A stretch of DNA of 64,000 nucleotides from Colwellia sp. BRX10-3. Its GTDB lineage: Bacteria > Pseudomonadota > Gammaproteobacteria > Enterobacterales > Alteromonadaceae. Below the pieces are notes generated by a model. It had not been told where the DNA came from and did not search any database. It saw only the letters and a list, made by a program, of their open reading frames with translations. Positions 28,152 to 37,545 of the stretch are shown here, one piece after another (positions within the stretch are counted from its first letter, which is position 1; the number at the start of each line of letters is the position of its first letter). Made by a program: the position numbers and the translations under genes. The stretch lies in the NCBI RefSeq assembly GCF_014077505.1, contig NZ_JACGWA010000004.1, positions 124,001 through 188,000 of the forward strand. Direction: 5' to 3'.

Positions 28152-29333
28152 ATGAGAGAAGCAGTGATAGTATCAGTAGCACGTACGCCAATTGGTAAAG
28201 CATACCGAGGAGCATTTAATGATTTATCAGCACCAACACTTGCTGCTGTGGCGGTAAAAGCTGCGGTAGAACGGGCAGGAATCGATGCCAATGAAATTGA
28301 AGACTGTATTTTTGGTGCAGCATTAACGCAAGGTAATCAAGGCATGAACTTTGGTCGACAAGTAGCGATGGCGGCTGAATTACCAGTATCTGTTGCCGGT
28401 ATGACTATTGATCGACAATGTTCATCTGGTTTAATGTCGATAGCTACAGCCGCCAATCATATTGTTTGTGATGGCGCACAAGTGATGGTTGCTGGTGGTT
28501 GTGACTCAATCAGTTTAGTGCAAAATGATAAAATGAATATTTATCGCTTGGTTGATCCCAGTGTTAAAACCTATCGTCCAGCGATATATATGCCTATGCT
28601 AGATACTGCAGAAGTCGTTGCCAATCGTTATGATATTTCAAGAGCGGCACAAGATGCCTATGCGCTTAAATCTCAACAACGTACAGCTGATGCACAAGCA
28701 GCAAACAAGTTTGACGATGAAATTGTCCCGGTTACGGCAACAAAATTGGTTATGGATAAAGCGACTGGTGATATCAGTAAAGAAGAAGTTACCTTAACGC
28801 AAGATGAGGGGAACCGCCCATCGACCAATATTGAAGGTTTGTCAGCATTAAAAACCGTGAAAGATAATGGTTCTATCACAGGTGGAAATGCATCACAGTT
28901 GTCTGATGGTGCAGCCGCTGTTGTATTAATGGAGCGTGAATTAGCAGAGCAGCGCGGCCTAAAACCGTTAGGCGCATATCGCGGTATGGTGGTTACGGGT
29001 TGTGAACCTGATGAAATGGGCATAGGCCCTATTTTTGCGATACCAAAATTACTGGCGCGTAATAATTTAACTATGGACGATATTGGTTTATGGGAAATTA
29101 ACGAAGCATTTGCTGTGCAAGTTATCTATTGCGCAGAAAAGTTAGGGATTCCAGAACATCGCCTTAATGTAAATGGTGGGGCTATTTCAATTGGTCATCC
29201 ATACGGTATGAGCGGAACACGTATGGTTATGCATGCGTTAATTGAAGGTAAACGCCGTGGTGTAAAATATGTTGTGATCAGCATGTGTATTGGTGGTGGT
29301 CAAGGTGCTGCAGGTTTATTTGAAGTACTTTAA
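28152..29333 (+). CDS. Acetyl-CoA acetyltransferase / 3-ketoacyl-CoA thiolase
   Basis: A 393-residue thiolase, the usual length for the family. The acyl-accepting Cys lies in [13 protein letters not shown] (~90), and a conserved NxG loop lies in [17 protein letters not shown]. Next come NEAFAVQ, the His motif [17 protein letters not shown] (~349) and the second Cys in [15 protein letters not shown] (~379). It catalyses the last beta-oxidation step, cleaving 3-ketoacyl-CoA with CoA. It lies 80 bp after the MFE-2-like dehydrogenase and 86 bp before the acyl-CoA ligase, all in one direction. An AAAAGGAATC ribosome binding site precedes the ATG. Confidence 0.94.
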   Translation: MREAVIVSVARTPIGKAYRGAFNDLSAPTLAAVAVKAAVERAGIDANEIEDCIFGAALTQGNQGMNFGRQVAMAAELPVSVAGMTIDRQCSSGLMSIATAANHIVCDGAQVMVAGGCDSISLVQNDKMNIYRLVDPSVKTYRPAIYMPMLDTAEVVANRYDISRAAQDAYALKSQQRTADAQAANKFDDEIVPVTATKLVMDKATGDISKEEVTLTQDEGNRPSTNIEGLSALKTVKDNGSITGGNASQLSDGAAAVVLMERELAEQRGLKPLGAYRGMVVTGCEPDEMGIGPIFAIPKLLARNNLTMDDIGLWEINEAFAVQVIYCAEKLGIPEHRLNVNGGAISIGHPYGMSGTRMVMHALIEGKRRGVKYVVISMCIGGGQGAAGLFEVL

Positions 29334-29419
29334 TCGATACAGCAAAGTAGAGCGACATCAAAAATAATAATAATGTCACTTATTAAATTCCATAAAATGA
29401 GTAAGCGGGGAGATATACG

Positions 29420-31078
29420 ATGGAAAAAATTTGGCTTGAGAAGAGTTATCCACCAGGTGTTGAATGGGAAATAGACCCAGACAAATATATTTCTTTGGCG
29501 GATTTATTTTCAAAATACACTAAGCTTTACGAGAACAATACGGCATTTATTAATATGGGTGCCAGTATTTCCTATCAAGAATTAGAGCAACAAGCGACTG
29601 ACTTCGCGGCTTATTTACAACAAGGTTTAGGCTTAGTAAAAGGCGATAAATTTGCCATTATGATCCCTAACCTTTTGCAATATCCAGTGGCACTATTTGG
29701 TGCTCTTATTGCCGGATTAACCGTGGTTAATGTTAATCCGCTATACACAGCGCGTGAGTTACAACACCAATTGAAGGACTCTGGTGCAAAATCTATTCTT
29801 ATTCTTGAAAATTTTGCGCACGTACTGGAAGCGGTTATTGATAAAACTGATGTAGAACACGTTATTCTTACCGGTGTTGGTGACAGGCTAAGTAAAGTCA
29901 AAGGCCTGATGGTTAATTTCGTACTCAAGTACGTAAAAAAACAAGTACCAGCGTATAACTTATCAAAAGCAATAACATTTAATAATGCATTGGCTAGTGG
30001 CGCAACACTTAACTTTAACCCCGTTGAAATTGTGGGTTCTGATCTCGCTTTTTTACAGTATACCGGTGGTACAACCGGTCCTTCAAAAGGGGCGATGTTA
30101 ACGCATCGCAATATGATCGCGAACCTAGAACAATCTAACGCAGCCACTAAAAATGTCTATGAAGTTGGCAAAGAAATTATGGTAACAGCTTTACCGCTTT
30201 ATCATATCTTTGCGCTAACCTCTAACTGCCTGTGTTTTATGCCGTTTGGTGGAACTAACCTATTAATTACCAATCCTAGAGATATGCCCGGTTTTGTTAA
30301 AGAGCTCGCTAAGTATCCTTTCACCGCCATAACCGGCGTTAACACTTTATTTAATGGCTTATTGCATACCCCAGGCTTTGATAAACTTGATTTTAGTCCA
30401 TTAAAACTTGGTTTTGCTGGTGGTATGTCAGTGCAGCGTCCTGTAGCTGAATTATGGGAAAAAGTGACAGGGACACGTTTATTGGAAGGTTATGGTTTAA
30501 CGGAATGTGCACCATTAGTGACCATGAGCCCTTACAACCAAGAAAGTTACAATGGTTCAATAGGTCTTCCTGCTCCCTCAACAGATATTCGTTTAATTGG
30601 TGATGATGGTGAAGAAGTCACATTAGGCCAACCCGGCGAAATGTGGGTTAAAGGCCCACAAGTCATGAAAGGATATTACAATCGCCAAGACGCAACCGAT
30701 GAGGTATTAAAAGACGGTTGGTTAGCGACGGGCGATATTGCCACCATGGATGAAAATGGTTTTTTCAACATTGTAGACCGCAAAAAAGATATGATCATCG
30801 TCTCTGGCTTTAACGTTTTTCCCAATGAAATAGAAGAAGTGCTTGTGATGCATGCTGGTGTGCTTGAAGCCGCGGCCATTGGTGTGAAACATGATGCTAG
30901 CGGTGAAGCGGTAAAAGTGTTCATTGTTAAAAAAGATCCAAATTTAACCGAAAAAGATGTTTTCGATCACTGCCATAAATTGCTGACTAATTATAAATGT
31001 CCAAAATTTGTTGAGTTTATGGATGATTTACCAAAAACCAATGTTGGTAAAGTATTAAGAAAAGAATTACGAAAATAA
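29420..31078 (+). CDS. Long-chain-fatty-acid--CoA ligase (FadD-like)
   Basis: A 552-residue ANL-superfamily adenylate-forming ligase. The phosphate-binding loop is [16 protein letters not shown] (~213), followed by [10 protein letters not shown], the [10 protein letters not shown] motif, [13 protein letters not shown] and [23 protein letters not shown] (the FACS signature and hinge). The catalytic Lys lies in [13 protein letters not shown] at the C-terminus. It activates a carboxylic acid to acyl-CoA at the inner membrane. Clustered with acyl-CoA dehydrogenases, hydratase, dehydrogenase and thiolase genes, it supplies the entry step of this pathway. The natural acid may be modified (hydroxy or oxo) rather than a plain fatty acid. 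Confidence 0.92.
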   Translation: MEKIWLEKSYPPGVEWEIDPDKYISLADLFSKYTKLYENNTAFINMGASISYQELEQQATDFAAYLQQGLGLVKGDKFAIMIPNLLQYPVALFGALIAGLTVVNVNPLYTARELQHQLKDSGAKSILILENFAHVLEAVIDKTDVEHVILTGVGDRLSKVKGLMVNFVLKYVKKQVPAYNLSKAITFNNALASGATLNFNPVEIVGSDLAFLQYTGGTTGPSKGAMLTHRNMIANLEQSNAATKNVYEVGKEIMVTALPLYHIFALTSNCLCFMPFGGTNLLITNPRDMPGFVKELAKYPFTAITGVNTLFNGLLHTPGFDKLDFSPLKLGFAGGMSVQRPVAELWEKVTGTRLLEGYGLTECAPLVTMSPYNQESYNGSIGLPAPSTDIRLIGDDGEEVTLGQPGEMWVKGPQVMKGYYNRQDATDEVLKDGWLATGDIATMDENGFFNIVDRKKDMIIVSGFNVFPNEIEEVLVMHAGVLEAAAIGVKHDASGEAVKVFIVKKDPNLTEKDVFDHCHKLLTNYKCPKFVEFMDDLPKTNVGKVLRKELRK

Positions 31079-31266
31079 GCAGTTAAACTGCAACTATTTG
31101 CCAATATTGGCTTTATAAGATTAACAACTTCTTTATCTAATTTTAAAGCTTGGTAACCAAGTGCTGTGATACGCGTCTTGATTATTAGGTATTATTTATT
31201 AAGTAGTGTTCATTAAGCATGTTCATTAGCCTTTTTTATTGGATAAAGAAAACAACAAAGAGAAAC

Positions 31267-32268
31267 ATGATGACAACTTATACCGCAATTAATTTAATCG
31301 CTCGTCCAACTGGCGGCCCAATTGGTCCAGAACTATTTGAAATAGTTGAAAAAGAGCTGCCAAGTATTGGCAAAGGACAATTTTTAGTTAAACAAAACCA
31401 TATGTCACTTGATCCTGCTATGTTTGGTTGGATGAGCCCTGATACAGAAAGTTATATTCCGCCCGTTGCATTAGGTGATGTTATGCGTAGCTCAGGCATA
31501 GGTGAAGTTGTAGAGAGTAACCATGAAGGTTTCCAAGTTGGCGATCGTGTCATGGGCATGATGGGATGGACAGAGTATTACTTAAGTGACGGCGCAGGTT
31601 TGAACAAAGTTGCTGCGCCACTGCCAGACGAAGCCGTTCTATCGGTGTTCGCTCTACCAGGTTTAACAGCCACACAAGGCTTGTACAGTATCGGTAAGCC
31701 AAAAAGTGGTGAAACACTGGTTGTTTCTGGCGCTGCTGGCTCGGTTGGCTCAATTGTGGGTCAGTTAGCTAAAGCCGATGGTTTAACCGTTATTGGTATT
31801 GTGGGTAGTGATGAAAAAGCTGATTGGATTATTAATGAATTAGGCTTTGACGGCGCAGTTAATTATAAAACAGATAACTTAGCTGAAAAGTTAGCTGAAC
31901 TAACACCACGCGGTATTGACGTTTACTTTGAAAATACTGGCGGACCAATACAGCACCATGTATATGAAAGAATGAATGCCCATGGTCGTATTGCCGTTTG
32001 TGGCATGATTGCTGATTATTCTAAGCAAACTCCTGATTTAGCACCAAGCTGGATTAATATCATTAAAAAACGCCTGACGATACAAGGTTTTACCATGCCA
32101 GATCATTTTGGTGAAATTCCGGCGTTATTAACAAAACTTACGCCTTACGTTATGCAGGGGAAAATAAAGCATCGTGCGCATGTTTTAGAAGGACTAGAAT
32201 CTGCAATGACAGGTTTGAACTTGTTTTTTACGGGTAAAAATAAAGGTAAGTTAATCGTTAAACTTTAA
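31267..32268 (+). CDS. NADP-dependent oxidoreductase, MDR superfamily (prostaglandin/alkenal reductase-like)
   Basis: A 333-residue zinc-free medium-chain reductase of the PTGR/leukotriene-B4-dehydrogenase type (bacterial CurA-like). Family marks: the GPIGPELFEIVE N-terminal segment, NHMSLDPAMFGWM, the FALPGLTATQGLYSIGKPK stretch, the nucleotide-binding GAAGSVGSIVGQLAK, VYFENTGGP and GRIAVCGMIADY. These enzymes reduce the double bond of enals and enones, including lipid-peroxidation products. The ATG at 31267 (or the adjacent one at 31270) follows AAAGAGA; the frame extends upstream to 31219 with a non-homologous stretch. It fits beside the old yellow enzyme in the same block. Confidence 0.88.
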   Translation: MMTTYTAINLIARPTGGPIGPELFEIVEKELPSIGKGQFLVKQNHMSLDPAMFGWMSPDTESYIPPVALGDVMRSSGIGEVVESNHEGFQVGDRVMGMMGWTEYYLSDGAGLNKVAAPLPDEAVLSVFALPGLTATQGLYSIGKPKSGETLVVSGAAGSVGSIVGQLAKADGLTVIGIVGSDEKADWIINELGFDGAVNYKTDNLAEKLAELTPRGIDVYFENTGGPIQHHVYERMNAHGRIAVCGMIADYSKQTPDLAPSWINIIKKRLTIQGFTMPDHFGEIPALLTKLTPYVMQGKIKHRAHVLEGLESAMTGLNLFFTGKNKGKLIVKL

Positions 32269-32374
32269 ACAGTTAGTTAAAAATATACCCTTAAAATATA
32301 TGTTATTGAACCACATGCTATAGCAAAATAATAATACACCTTGGCTATAGCATTATATTAAATTGGAAATAAAT

Positions 32375-33055
32375 ATGTGTCAAAAATTGATAAATAATGT
32401 CCTCAGCAGCTTGGTAATGTCGCTTACTTTAACCATATTTTCTGTTAATGCAGAAACTAAAGTCATAACTGAAACAACTGTTCAGGAAATTACTGTTGCT
32501 GAAGTTGTTGCAAAACCAACCGCGGTTAATGTCGATGAATCTAGTTTTAGTTGTATACGAGAAATGACACCAGTAAGGCACTTTTATGTTGATAACCTTT
32601 TAGGTGACATAAAAAGTACGCTAGCGGCTGCTAATGCACCTGAAGGGGCAATATATCCAGCAGGCTCAGTAGTACAGCTTGTGCCAACAGAAGTGATGGT
32701 TAAGCGCGAGTCAGGCACTTTTCCTGCTACAGGAGATTGGGAATTCTTCGAACTTGAAGTCAATGAAGCGGGTTCGAAAATTGCAAAACGCGGATTTGTT
32801 GATGTGGTGAACCGTTTTGATGGCAACTGTTTTGCTTGTCATGTACCGGCTCGTGAACCTTGGGACTTTATCTGTGAGTCAGGTCATGGCTGCGATACTA
32901 TCCCAATTGACCATAAAATGACCGGTGCACTGCAACGTTCAGATCCACGTTGTGGAGACGCCGTACCAGAAGATGGTGACTGGATGGCACTTTTCAAACT
33001 TAAAAGCATGGTTACTATTGGTTTAACTAAAAAATGGTTTGAAGAAAAGTTTTAA
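32375..33055 (+). CDS. Secreted cytochrome P460-domain protein
   Basis: A 226-residue exported protein: a signal peptide (LVMSLTLTIFSVNAETK, cleavage near NAE), a linker, then a cytochrome P460-like domain. A single c-type heme motif CFACH is at Cys152-Cys155-His156, and the last third has several further Cys residues (FICESGHGC, DPRCGD). P460 proteins are periplasmic hemoproteins that oxidise hydroxylamine or react with NO in some bacteria; in most hosts the role is unknown. The ATG at 32375 follows TTGGAAA; a TTG at 32363 is in frame but not needed. It precedes the molybdopterin oxidoreductase gene. Confidence 0.82.
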   Translation: MCQKLINNVLSSLVMSLTLTIFSVNAETKVITETTVQEITVAEVVAKPTAVNVDESSFSCIREMTPVRHFYVDNLLGDIKSTLAAANAPEGAIYPAGSVVQLVPTEVMVKRESGTFPATGDWEFFELEVNEAGSKIAKRGFVDVVNRFDGNCFACHVPAREPWDFICESGHGCDTIPIDHKMTGALQRSDPRCGDAVPEDGDWMALFKLKSMVTIGLTKKWFEEKF

Positions 33056-33137
33056 CGTAAATTTAAGGAATCTATAATGCCTACATCGATTGGTAAAACA
33101 GCACTAACCAATGTAGTCATTAAGTTAGGCAATATTT

Positions 33138-35255
33138 ATGAGCGAAATTAAAACACATTACCGAAATTGTAATATTTGTGAAGCCATGTGTGGTTTGGAA
33201 ATTAAATATCAAGATAAAAATATAATTTCCATTAAAGGTGATCAAAATGACCCTTTTAGTAAAGGATACAATTGCCCTAAAGCCATTGCCTTACAAGATT
33301 TTTACGAAGATAAAGATCGTTTGAAAACGCCTATCAGACGCACAGCAACAGGTTGGGAAGATATTTCTTGGGAAGAAGCATACACAGAGATTGCTGAAAA
33401 ATTTAAGGCTATCCAAACTAAGTACGGAAAAAATTCATTGGCCTTGTATTTAGGAAATCCCAATGCCCACAACCTTGGTAACACGCTATTTTTAAAACCC
33501 TTTATGAAATCCTTAGGCACCATAAATCGTTTTAGCTCAGCTTCAACTGACCAAATGCCACACCATGTTGCCTCTAACTTTATGTTTGGTGCGGGCATGT
33601 TAATTCCGGTTCCCGATATAGACCGTACCGATTTTATGTTAATTATTGGTGGTAATCCTGTTGTTTCAAATGGCAGTATGATGACAGCACCTAACGTTAT
33701 TGGTCGTTTGAAAGCGATTCAAAAGCGTTCAGGTAAAGTTGTGGTGATAGATCCTCGTAGAACCCATACTGCAAAAGTAGCGGATAAACATTTGTTTATT
33801 CGTCCAGAGAAAGATGCACTATTACTGCTTGCCTTGATCAACCGTGTTTTCGCGACTAATGCTGTTAACTTACGCCATTTAAATAATCTGGTTGAAGGTA
33901 TAGACGGTCTTGAGAAATTAGTAAAAGCTTATTCTGCTGAGTCTGTTGCTGAATTTGTAGGCATTGACGCTAAAGAAATTTGTACCTTAGCGGACGAGTT
34001 TTTGGCGGCTAATTCGGCTGTATGCTACAGCCGCATGGGCGCTTCAACACAAACATTTGGTGGCTTATGTCAATGGCTTACCAACGTGCTAAATATCATT
34101 ACCGGTAATTTTGACCGTGCTGGCGGGGCGATGTTTCCTCAACCGGCTTTTGATCTTTTAAGAAATCATAAAAAAGGCTATAAAAGTACATTTGGGCAGC
34201 ACCATACGCGCGTGCGAAAACTGCCATTTTTTAATGGCGAATTTCCAGTCGCTGCACTAGCTGAAGAAATACAAACAGCAGGTGAAGGTCAAATTAAAAG
34301 TTTGATCACAGTTGCAGGTAATCCGGTACTTTCAAGCCCTAGTGGTCATAAATTAGCAGAAGCGTTTAAAAGCTTGGACTATATGGTTAGCGTTGATATT
34401 TATTTAAACGAAACAACCAAATACGCTAATATTATTTTACCGGCGACAACCGGTATTGAAAATTCGCACTATGATATTTTCTTTAATTCTTTTTCAGTAC
34501 GCAATACCGTAAAATATTCAGCGCCATTGTTTGCAAGAGAAGAATACCAACGTAACGACTATGAAATATTAAAAGCACTAACAGAAAGAATGACTGACGA
34601 AGTTATTCCTGCGCATTTAAAAAATATTACGCCTGAAATTATATTAGATATGGAATTGAAAAACGGCCCTTATGGTGAGCAAGGATTTAGTTTACAAAAA
34701 CTTATCGATAATCCTCACGGTATAGATATTGGGCCTTTAATGCCGTGTTTAGCAGCGCGGATCAAAACGGCTGACGGTAAAATCAATTTAGTGCCTCAAC
34801 TCTATATTGATGATTTACCACGGTTAAATTCGGTAATGTCAAAGCCGCCTCGCGATAATGACTTTCCCTTTGATTTAATTGGTCGACGATTAGTGAAAAG
34901 TCATAACACTTGGACACAAAACTCTGCTCGTTTAGTTAAAGGTAAAAATCCGTGTACGTTAGAAGTTCATCCTGACGATGCAAAACAATTGGGTATATCA
35001 AACGGGCATCTATTAAGCGTTAGCTCGATCTCGGGCGAAGTATTAATTAATGCAGTTATTACCGATGATATTCAACAAGGCGTGGTCAGTATGCCGCAAG
35101 GATGGGGGCATAATCAAAAAGACACTAATATGTCAGTAGCAGCAACACAGCCAGGAGTTAGCATTAATGACTTAACGGATGTAAATCGAGTTGATTTGCT
35201 CACAGGCAATGCAGCGCTTAATGGCACGCCAGTAGCAATAAAAATTGCTACCTAG
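33138..35255 (+). CDS. Molybdopterin-dependent oxidoreductase with N-terminal [4Fe-4S] cluster
   Basis: A 705-residue catalytic subunit of the DMSO-reductase superfamily. Cys11, Cys14, Cys18 and Cys46 form the [4Fe-4S] site, followed by molybdopterin-guanine-dinucleotide binding regions (GGNPVVSNGSM, VVIDPRRTHTAKVADKHLFIRP) and a C-terminal cap (LIGRRLVKSHNTWTQNSARL). There is no Tat signal, so it is cytoplasmic. At the usual metal-ligand position I see FSSASTDQMPHH without Cys or selenocysteine, so Asp or Ser may ligate the metal. No small electron-transfer subunit is adjacent. A 24-codon frame with a good ribosome binding site overlaps its start (33077-33151). The substrate is unknown. Confidence 0.88.
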   Translation: MSEIKTHYRNCNICEAMCGLEIKYQDKNIISIKGDQNDPFSKGYNCPKAIALQDFYEDKDRLKTPIRRTATGWEDISWEEAYTEIAEKFKAIQTKYGKNSLALYLGNPNAHNLGNTLFLKPFMKSLGTINRFSSASTDQMPHHVASNFMFGAGMLIPVPDIDRTDFMLIIGGNPVVSNGSMMTAPNVIGRLKAIQKRSGKVVVIDPRRTHTAKVADKHLFIRPEKDALLLLALINRVFATNAVNLRHLNNLVEGIDGLEKLVKAYSAESVAEFVGIDAKEICTLADEFLAANSAVCYSRMGASTQTFGGLCQWLTNVLNIITGNFDRAGGAMFPQPAFDLLRNHKKGYKSTFGQHHTRVRKLPFFNGEFPVAALAEEIQTAGEGQIKSLITVAGNPVLSSPSGHKLAEAFKSLDYMVSVDIYLNETTKYANIILPATTGIENSHYDIFFNSFSVRNTVKYSAPLFAREEYQRNDYEILKALTERMTDEVIPAHLKNITPEIILDMELKNGPYGEQGFSLQKLIDNPHGIDIGPLMPCLAARIKTADGKINLVPQLYIDDLPRLNSVMSKPPRDNDFPFDLIGRRLVKSHNTWTQNSARLVKGKNPCTLEVHPDDAKQLGISNGHLLSVSSISGEVLINAVITDDIQQGVVSMPQGWGHNQKDTNMSVAATQPGVSINDLTDVNRVDLLTGNAALNGTPVAIKIAT

Positions 35256-35361
35256 TAATAACAAACCGCCGGCCTGATTTCTAGCCGTATAAATATATAA
35301 TCCATCATTCAATTTTTACGGATGCCCAAAAGTAACGGGCATCATCTTTATAGGTAAATAC

Positions 35362-36195
35362 ATGTTTAAAAGTACAGAGAATTATATTGCATCAGACGAA
35401 CTTCGCTTAGCCGTTAATGCAGCAATTACTTTAGAGAAACCATTATTGATCAAAGGCGAACCTGGTACGGGTAAAACCCAGCTTGCGGAAGAGTTAGCAA
35501 AATCACTTAATTGTAAATTATATCAATGGCATATTAAATCGACTACTAAAGCACAGCAGGGGCTTTACGAATACGACGCGGTATCGCGGTTACGAGATAG
35601 TCAATTGGGCGATGAAAAAGTTAATGATATTTCAAATTACATTATTAAAGGCAAACTTTGGCAGGCATTTGAAGAAGAACAACGACCGATATTATTAATT
35701 GATGAAATAGACAAAGCTGATATAGAGTTTCCAAACGATTTATTGCAAGAACTTGATAAAATGGAGTTTTTTGTATATGAAACTCAACAAGTGATCAAAG
35801 CAAAACAACGTCCAATCATTATTATTACGTCGAATAATGAAAAAGAACTGCCTGATGCCTTTTTACGCCGCTGTTTCTTTCATTACATTAAATTCCCGAC
35901 CAAAGTAGAGATGGAACAAATTATTGCTGTCCATCATCCTCGCGTAAAACAAGACTTGCTAGCGCATACCTTAGAAGTGTTCTTTAATCTTAGAGACTTG
36001 CAAGGGATTAAGAAAAAGCCGTCAACGTCAGAGTTAATAGATTGGTTAAAACTACTGGTTGCTGACGATGTTGCTCAAGACGTATTAATTAATAAAAAGT
36101 CAGACATAATCCCTTTATTTGGTGCCTTACTTAAGAATGAGCAAGATGTGTCATTACTTGAAAAGCTTGCCTTTATCAGTCGCAGAAACAGGTAG
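35362..36195 (+). CDS. MoxR-family AAA+ ATPase
   Basis: A 277-residue AAA+ ATPase of the MoxR type. Walker A is GEPGTGKTQLAEELA (~33-40), Walker B is ILLIDEIDKAD, sensor 1 is IIITSNNEKELPDAFLRRCFF with the Arg finger region, and an alpha-helical lid follows. MoxR ATPases with VWA partners act as chaperones inserting metal cofactors or assembling complexes (for example CoxD/CoxE for CO dehydrogenase). The VWA protein gene follows after 5 bp. The position directly after a molybdopterin oxidoreductase suggests, but does not prove, maturation of that enzyme. Confidence 0.92.
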   Translation: MFKSTENYIASDELRLAVNAAITLEKPLLIKGEPGTGKTQLAEELAKSLNCKLYQWHIKSTTKAQQGLYEYDAVSRLRDSQLGDEKVNDISNYIIKGKLWQAFEEEQRPILLIDEIDKADIEFPNDLLQELDKMEFFVYETQQVIKAKQRPIIIITSNNEKELPDAFLRRCFFHYIKFPTKVEMEQIIAVHHPRVKQDLLAHTLEVFFNLRDLQGIKKKPSTSELIDWLKLLVADDVAQDVLINKKSDIIPLFGALLKNEQDVSLLEKLAFISRRNR

Positions 36196-36200
36196 AAAAC

Positions 36201-37373
36201 GTGTTTATAGATTTATTTCTAACCCTGAGAAAACACAAAGTCCCAGTAAGTTTGCGTGAGCTATTAGATCTTATTGCACTATTAAAAAAAGGTGTTGTGT
36301 TTGCCGATGTTGAAGCTTTTTATCATTTAGCAAAAATAGTGATGGTTAAAGACGAAATTCATTACGATAAATTCGATGGTGCGTTCGCTGAATATTTTGA
36401 CGGTGTACAAAAAATCGATATTTTTGATAACGTTATTCCTGAAGAGTGGCTCAGGAAAAAGTTTGAAAACGAGCTAAGTCAGGAAGAAAAAGATAAGTTA
36501 AAGGCGCTAGGCGGTCTTGACGAATTAATGAAAACATTAAAGGAGCGTCTTGCAGAACAAGAGAAACGACACGAAGGTGGCAGTAAATGGGTTGGCACTG
36601 GCGGTAAATCACCGTTTGGCGCTTATGGCTATAATCCAGAAGGCATTCGTGTTGGCCAAGACGGCAATCGAAATAACCGCGCGGTAAAAGTGTGGGATAA
36701 ACGAGAGTTTAAAAATTTCGACCAAGATAGAGAGCTAGGTACACGTAATATAAAACTAGCGCTTAAAAAACTGAGAAAATTTGCCCGAACGGGTGCAAGT
36801 GAGAAGCTTGATATCAACACCACCATTCGCTCTACCGCAAAAAATGGTGGTTTACTCGATGTGCATATGGAACCAGAGCGCCATAATTCAGTAAAAGTAT
36901 TAATGTTTTTTGATATTGGCGGCTCTATGGATGAATACATTCATACCTGTGAAGAGTTGTTTTCAGCGGCACATACTGAATTTAAACACCTAGAATTTTT
37001 CTATTTTCATAATTGTGTTTACGAGCGGTTATGGAAAGACAATAGCCGTCGTCGCCATGATACCGTTGATTTAGAGGAAATAATAAGAACTTTTGGTAGC
37101 GATTATAAAGTTATTTTTGTTGGTGATGCCACTATGGGACCTTATGAAATTATCGCACCTGGTGGCAGTGTTGAACATTGGAATGAAAAACCAGGCGTAG
37201 ATTATATGCAGCGAATATTGGGGCACTTTAATAAAGTAGCATGGTTAAACCCGCAGCCAGAAAATCAATGGGATTATTTTCAGTCAATATCAATGATTAA
37301 AGACTTGATCGACAACAAAATGTTTCCACTAACGGTTGACGGCATTGGTCGAGCGATTAAAGAAGTTAGCTAA
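36201..37373 (+). CDS. VWA domain-containing protein, CoxE-like
   Basis: A 390-residue cytoplasmic protein starting at GTG 36201, five bases after the MoxR stop. The N-terminal third is helical (VSLRELLDLIALLKKGVVF), a Lys/Glu-rich middle follows, and a von Willebrand A domain begins near residue 230. Its metal-ion adhesion motif is MFFDIGGSMDEY (DxGxS), and GDATMGPYEI lies near the end. This is the usual partner of MoxR ATPases in cofactor insertion modules. The two genes are tightly linked and almost certainly co-transcribed; a terminator follows at 37440. Confidence 0.9.
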   Translation: MFIDLFLTLRKHKVPVSLRELLDLIALLKKGVVFADVEAFYHLAKIVMVKDEIHYDKFDGAFAEYFDGVQKIDIFDNVIPEEWLRKKFENELSQEEKDKLKALGGLDELMKTLKERLAEQEKRHEGGSKWVGTGGKSPFGAYGYNPEGIRVGQDGNRNNRAVKVWDKREFKNFDQDRELGTRNIKLALKKLRKFARTGASEKLDINTTIRSTAKNGGLLDVHMEPERHNSVKVLMFFDIGGSMDEYIHTCEELFSAAHTEFKHLEFFYFHNCVYERLWKDNSRRRHDTVDLEEIIRTFGSDYKVIFVGDATMGPYEIIAPGGSVEHWNEKPGVDYMQRILGHFNKVAWLNPQPENQWDYFQSISMIKDLIDNKMFPLTVDGIGRAIKEVS

Positions 37374-37386
37374 TACCAATTGGTAT
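37373..37386. repeat. Short perfect palindrome at the end of the VWA gene
   Basis: The 14-bp palindrome ATACCAATTGGTAT begins at the last base of the stop codon. From memory, such TACCAATTGGTA palindromes are frequent between genes in Alteromonadales; no function can be given. Confidence 0.4.
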
Positions 37387-37439
37387 AAATTTTATTAAAA
37401 ACAACTATGGCAGTTAGGGTTAAATATTACAAAATACAT

Positions 37440-37471
37440 AAGTGAGCACTGATGAGATGCTCACTTTTGTT
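37440..37471 (+). terminator. Terminator after the MoxR/VWA genes
   Basis: A 9-bp stem (AAGTGAGCA with TGCTCACTT) with a 9-nt loop is followed by TTTTGTT. It lies 66 bp after the VWA stop and closes the plus-strand block. Confidence 0.82.
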
Positions 37472-37545
37472 AAATGATATAAACCGCGTGTATTAATTTA
37501 CGTAATTTAACTAAATCACTACCTATATATCGCAAAATATACCGG

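Noticed and set aside
29611-30147. 178-residue minus-strand frame inside the acyl-CoA ligase gene
   Set aside because: It is a shadow frame of a well-supported ligase gene, with low-complexity Ser/Thr-rich content.
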